A stretch of DNA of 64,000 bases from Apostichopus japonicus. Its lineage: Eukaryota > Echinodermata > Holothuroidea > Aspidochirotida > Stichopodidae. A model generated the notes under the pieces. The model did no database searches. It was not told where the DNA came from and saw nothing but the letters and a program-made list of their open reading frames with translations. This document shows positions 62,501-64,000 of the stretch, piece after piece (position 1 is the stretch's first letter; each line of letters opens with the position of its first letter). Position numbers and translations under genes: made by a program. The stretch is taken from NCBI RefSeq assembly GCF_037975245.1, contig NC_092564.1, positions 2,063,984-2,127,983 of the forward strand, written 5' to 3'.

Positions 62501-63885
62501 TCATGGAGGTACTGATATTCCAAATGAATTCCACACATTGTGGAATGTAAATTAGAAAAATAAAAATACTTCAGAGCTAGAAGGTGGCAGTAAAGTGCCT
62601 GGTTGGTTTTGATGCAAATCGTAACCTTTGCATTCATGATGGCGTATGGGATATGTATGTGTGTATCTGGTGTGTGTGTGAGTGCATTTGTGACGCCCAG
62701 CTTGTAAACACGATATCTCAAGAAGGGAAGGTCAGACCAATTTCATATTTGGTGTGTAGTGGTACCACTTGAGTGCAAAAAGCCTATTGTTTTGGTGGAG
62801 GTCAAAGGTCATTTGGGGTCACCAGGGGTCAAATTGTGAAAACCTTGTAAACACGATATCTCAAAATGGGAAGCATGTGCAGATTTCAGAGTTAATGTGC
62901 AGAAGTACCACATTAAGTAAAAAAAGTCTGCTGTTTTGGTGGTACTAAGTACAATAAGATTATTGTTTTTGGTGGAGGTCAAAGATCATTTATGGTCTCC
63001 AGGGGTGAAATTGTGAAAACCTTGTAAACATGATATCTCAAGAAGGGAAGGTTGGACAAACTTTATAGTAGTTTATAGTAGTTTGTAGAAGTACCACATT
63101 GAGTACAAGAAGCCGATTGTTTTTAGTGGAGGTCAATGGTCATTTGGGGTCACCAGAGGTCAATTGTGAAAACCTTGTAAACATGATATCTCACGAAGGA
63201 AAGCTTTGGAGGAACTCATACTTAGTGTGTAGAAGTACCACATTAACTTGAAGAAGCTTATTGTTTTTGGTCAAAACCAAATGTTATTTGGGGTCACCAG
63301 GGGTCAAATTGTGAAAACCTTGTATGATATCTCAAGATGGGAAGCATGGGCAGACTTCATATTTAGTGTGTAGAAGTACCACATTAAGTACAAAAGCCTA
63401 TTTTTTTGGGTAAAGGGCAAAGGTCACTTGAGGGCCCAAGGGGTCGAATTGTGAAAACCTTGTAATCACGATATCTCTATACTGAAAGCTTGTGCCGACA
63501 TCTAATTTAGTGTGTAGAAGTACCACATTGAGTTAAAGAAGCCTACTGTCAAAGGTCATTTGGGGTCATCAGAGGTCAATCCATTTTTTATAATGCTTTG
63601 CCAAAGAATAATCTGAAGTTGAGTACTTTAACTTTAAATATATTTTCCGACAGTAATATTTCCAAAGCAGCAGTTTCATTGGTTGGATATGGTCTAATGC
63701 AAAGCAGTTTCAAGACACTCTTAGAAGCACTACACGAACGAGATTTTGGAGTCATCATAGTAGACGAGTCTCATTTTCTCAAGAACCCAAAAGCTGTACG
63801 AACCAAAACACTCATCCCACTCTTGACAAAGGCAAAGAGAGTCCTTATGCTAAGTGGAACTCCAGCTTTAGCAAGACCAGCAGAA
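59507..63885 (+). CDS. ZRANB3: ZRANB3-like SNF2 annealing helicase, 5' part
   Basis: ZRANB3 is a nuclear SNF2 ATPase that remodels stalled replication forks with PCNA and, in vertebrates, also carries an HNH nuclease. Four coding exons are visible: 59507-59607, 60776-60794 (19 nt), 62033-62211 and 63654-63885, encoding about 177 residues. The order is LLPFQRKGVQYAI (Q-motif region), CLIGDEMGLGKTIQAI (Walker A), PLLVVLPSS (motif Ia), VSLVGYGL, VIIVDESHFLKN (DESH Walker B) and LMLSGTPALARPAE (motif III). All junctions keep frame with GT/AG ends, and the last donor is GTAAGA at 63886. The start ATG precedes MDEDDFEFLPKSLRNK, as expected for the short N-terminus of the family. The human protein is about 1,080 residues, so most of the gene lies beyond the window. 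SMARCAL1 is the next relative, but TPALARPAE, LVVLPSS and the short N-terminus favour ZRANB3. Confidence 0.92.
59608..60775 (+). other. ZRANB3 intron 1
   Basis: GT at 59608 to AG at 60775, with a T-rich tract before the acceptor. It holds a few AATAAATGAAGACAAT repeats near 60030-60080 and no other feature. Confidence 0.8.
61420..61585. mobile_element. 166-bp foldback element in ZRANB3 intron 2
   Basis: The left arm GGGGTTAATCAACGGTCTAG and right arm CTAGACCGTTGATTAACCCC are exact inverses and extend about 47 bp with few mismatches. TTAA lies near each end, which may hint at a TTAA-type target, but no clear duplication flanks the element. A piece of the same sequence, TTAATCCTGTGAGTAACGCA, lies at about 61292, and a partial copy at 50161-50271. 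Confidence 0.8.
62610..63590 (-). repeat. dispersed repeat family C, locus 3, about 7 units
   Basis: In ZRANB3 intron 3. Units of about 130 bp carry CTTGTAAACACGATATCTCA, AGAAGTACCACATTAAGTAC, TATTGTTTT and AGGTCAAAGGTCATTTGGGG. It begins with the inverse of the GGTTACGATTATC end seen at the other loci. A perfect DR1 word lies at 62799-62811. Confidence 0.85.
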
Positions 63886-64000
63886 GTAAGATTCTCAGGA
63901 ATGATTTTGATTTGGTCACATTAACCACAAAGTGAAACCATAGCTGAGAATAGCATGACTTTGCATATTAATGTCACAAGGGTGACGAGATCCCTCCTAA

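Overview
This is a window of animal nuclear DNA: AT-rich, with introns, dense in transposon remains, and low in coding content. The two recognisable gene families (group II PLP decarboxylases of the CSAD/GADL1 type and the SNF2 helicase ZRANB3), the mix of CR1/L2-like and RTE-like LINEs, the many hAT-type miniature elements and the dispersed 130-300 bp repeats suggest a marine invertebrate. A deuterostome such as an echinoderm, possibly a sea cucumber, is my guess; the species is inference only.

Layout. (1) 1.4-12.9 kb, minus strand: a complete 13-coding-exon acidic amino acid decarboxylase gene (copy A, 498 codons). (2) 13.2-27.3 kb: an intergenic block of nested hAT miniature elements, LINE fragments, a palindromic satellite, a 74-bp tandem repeat and a large TA/CATA microsatellite. 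(3) 27.3-38.5 kb, minus strand: a second complete decarboxylase gene (copy B) with identical exon lengths and splice phases, so the pair is a head-to-tail tandem duplication. (4) 38.6-59.4 kb: no host gene that I can recognise. It holds LINE remains, a second copy of a 2-kb dispersed repeat, three hAT-type elements, and two TIR-bounded DNA transposons (42.7-46.3 and 54.3-58.4 kb) carrying decayed pieces of what looks like one type of cysteine-rich protein. (5) 59.5-63.9 kb, plus strand: the first four coding exons of a ZRANB3-like SNF2 annealing helicase gene, which runs off the right edge.

The decarboxylases probably act in taurine, hypotaurine or beta-alanine type metabolism. Both copies have lost the Asn-Pro of the near-universal N-P-H-K active-site motif and read C-L-H-K, and both carry Gln where GAD has its catalytic-loop Tyr, so their substrate is uncertain. 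Most intron length differences between the copies come from later insertions, such as a 1.9-kb RTE-like LINE with a clear 10-bp target duplication in copy A and a 775-bp hAT element in copy B.

The most novel-looking item is the pair of TIR transposons. Their termini share a TAGnCCA(n)TCA pattern and both carry fragments of the same kind of protein. Other items of note are hAT elements with a 138-bp internal minisatellite, a short palindromic satellite built on CGATTTAAAT, a perfect 38-bp hairpin with a hammerhead-like core, and a dispersed repeat carrying nuclear-receptor DR1 motifs.
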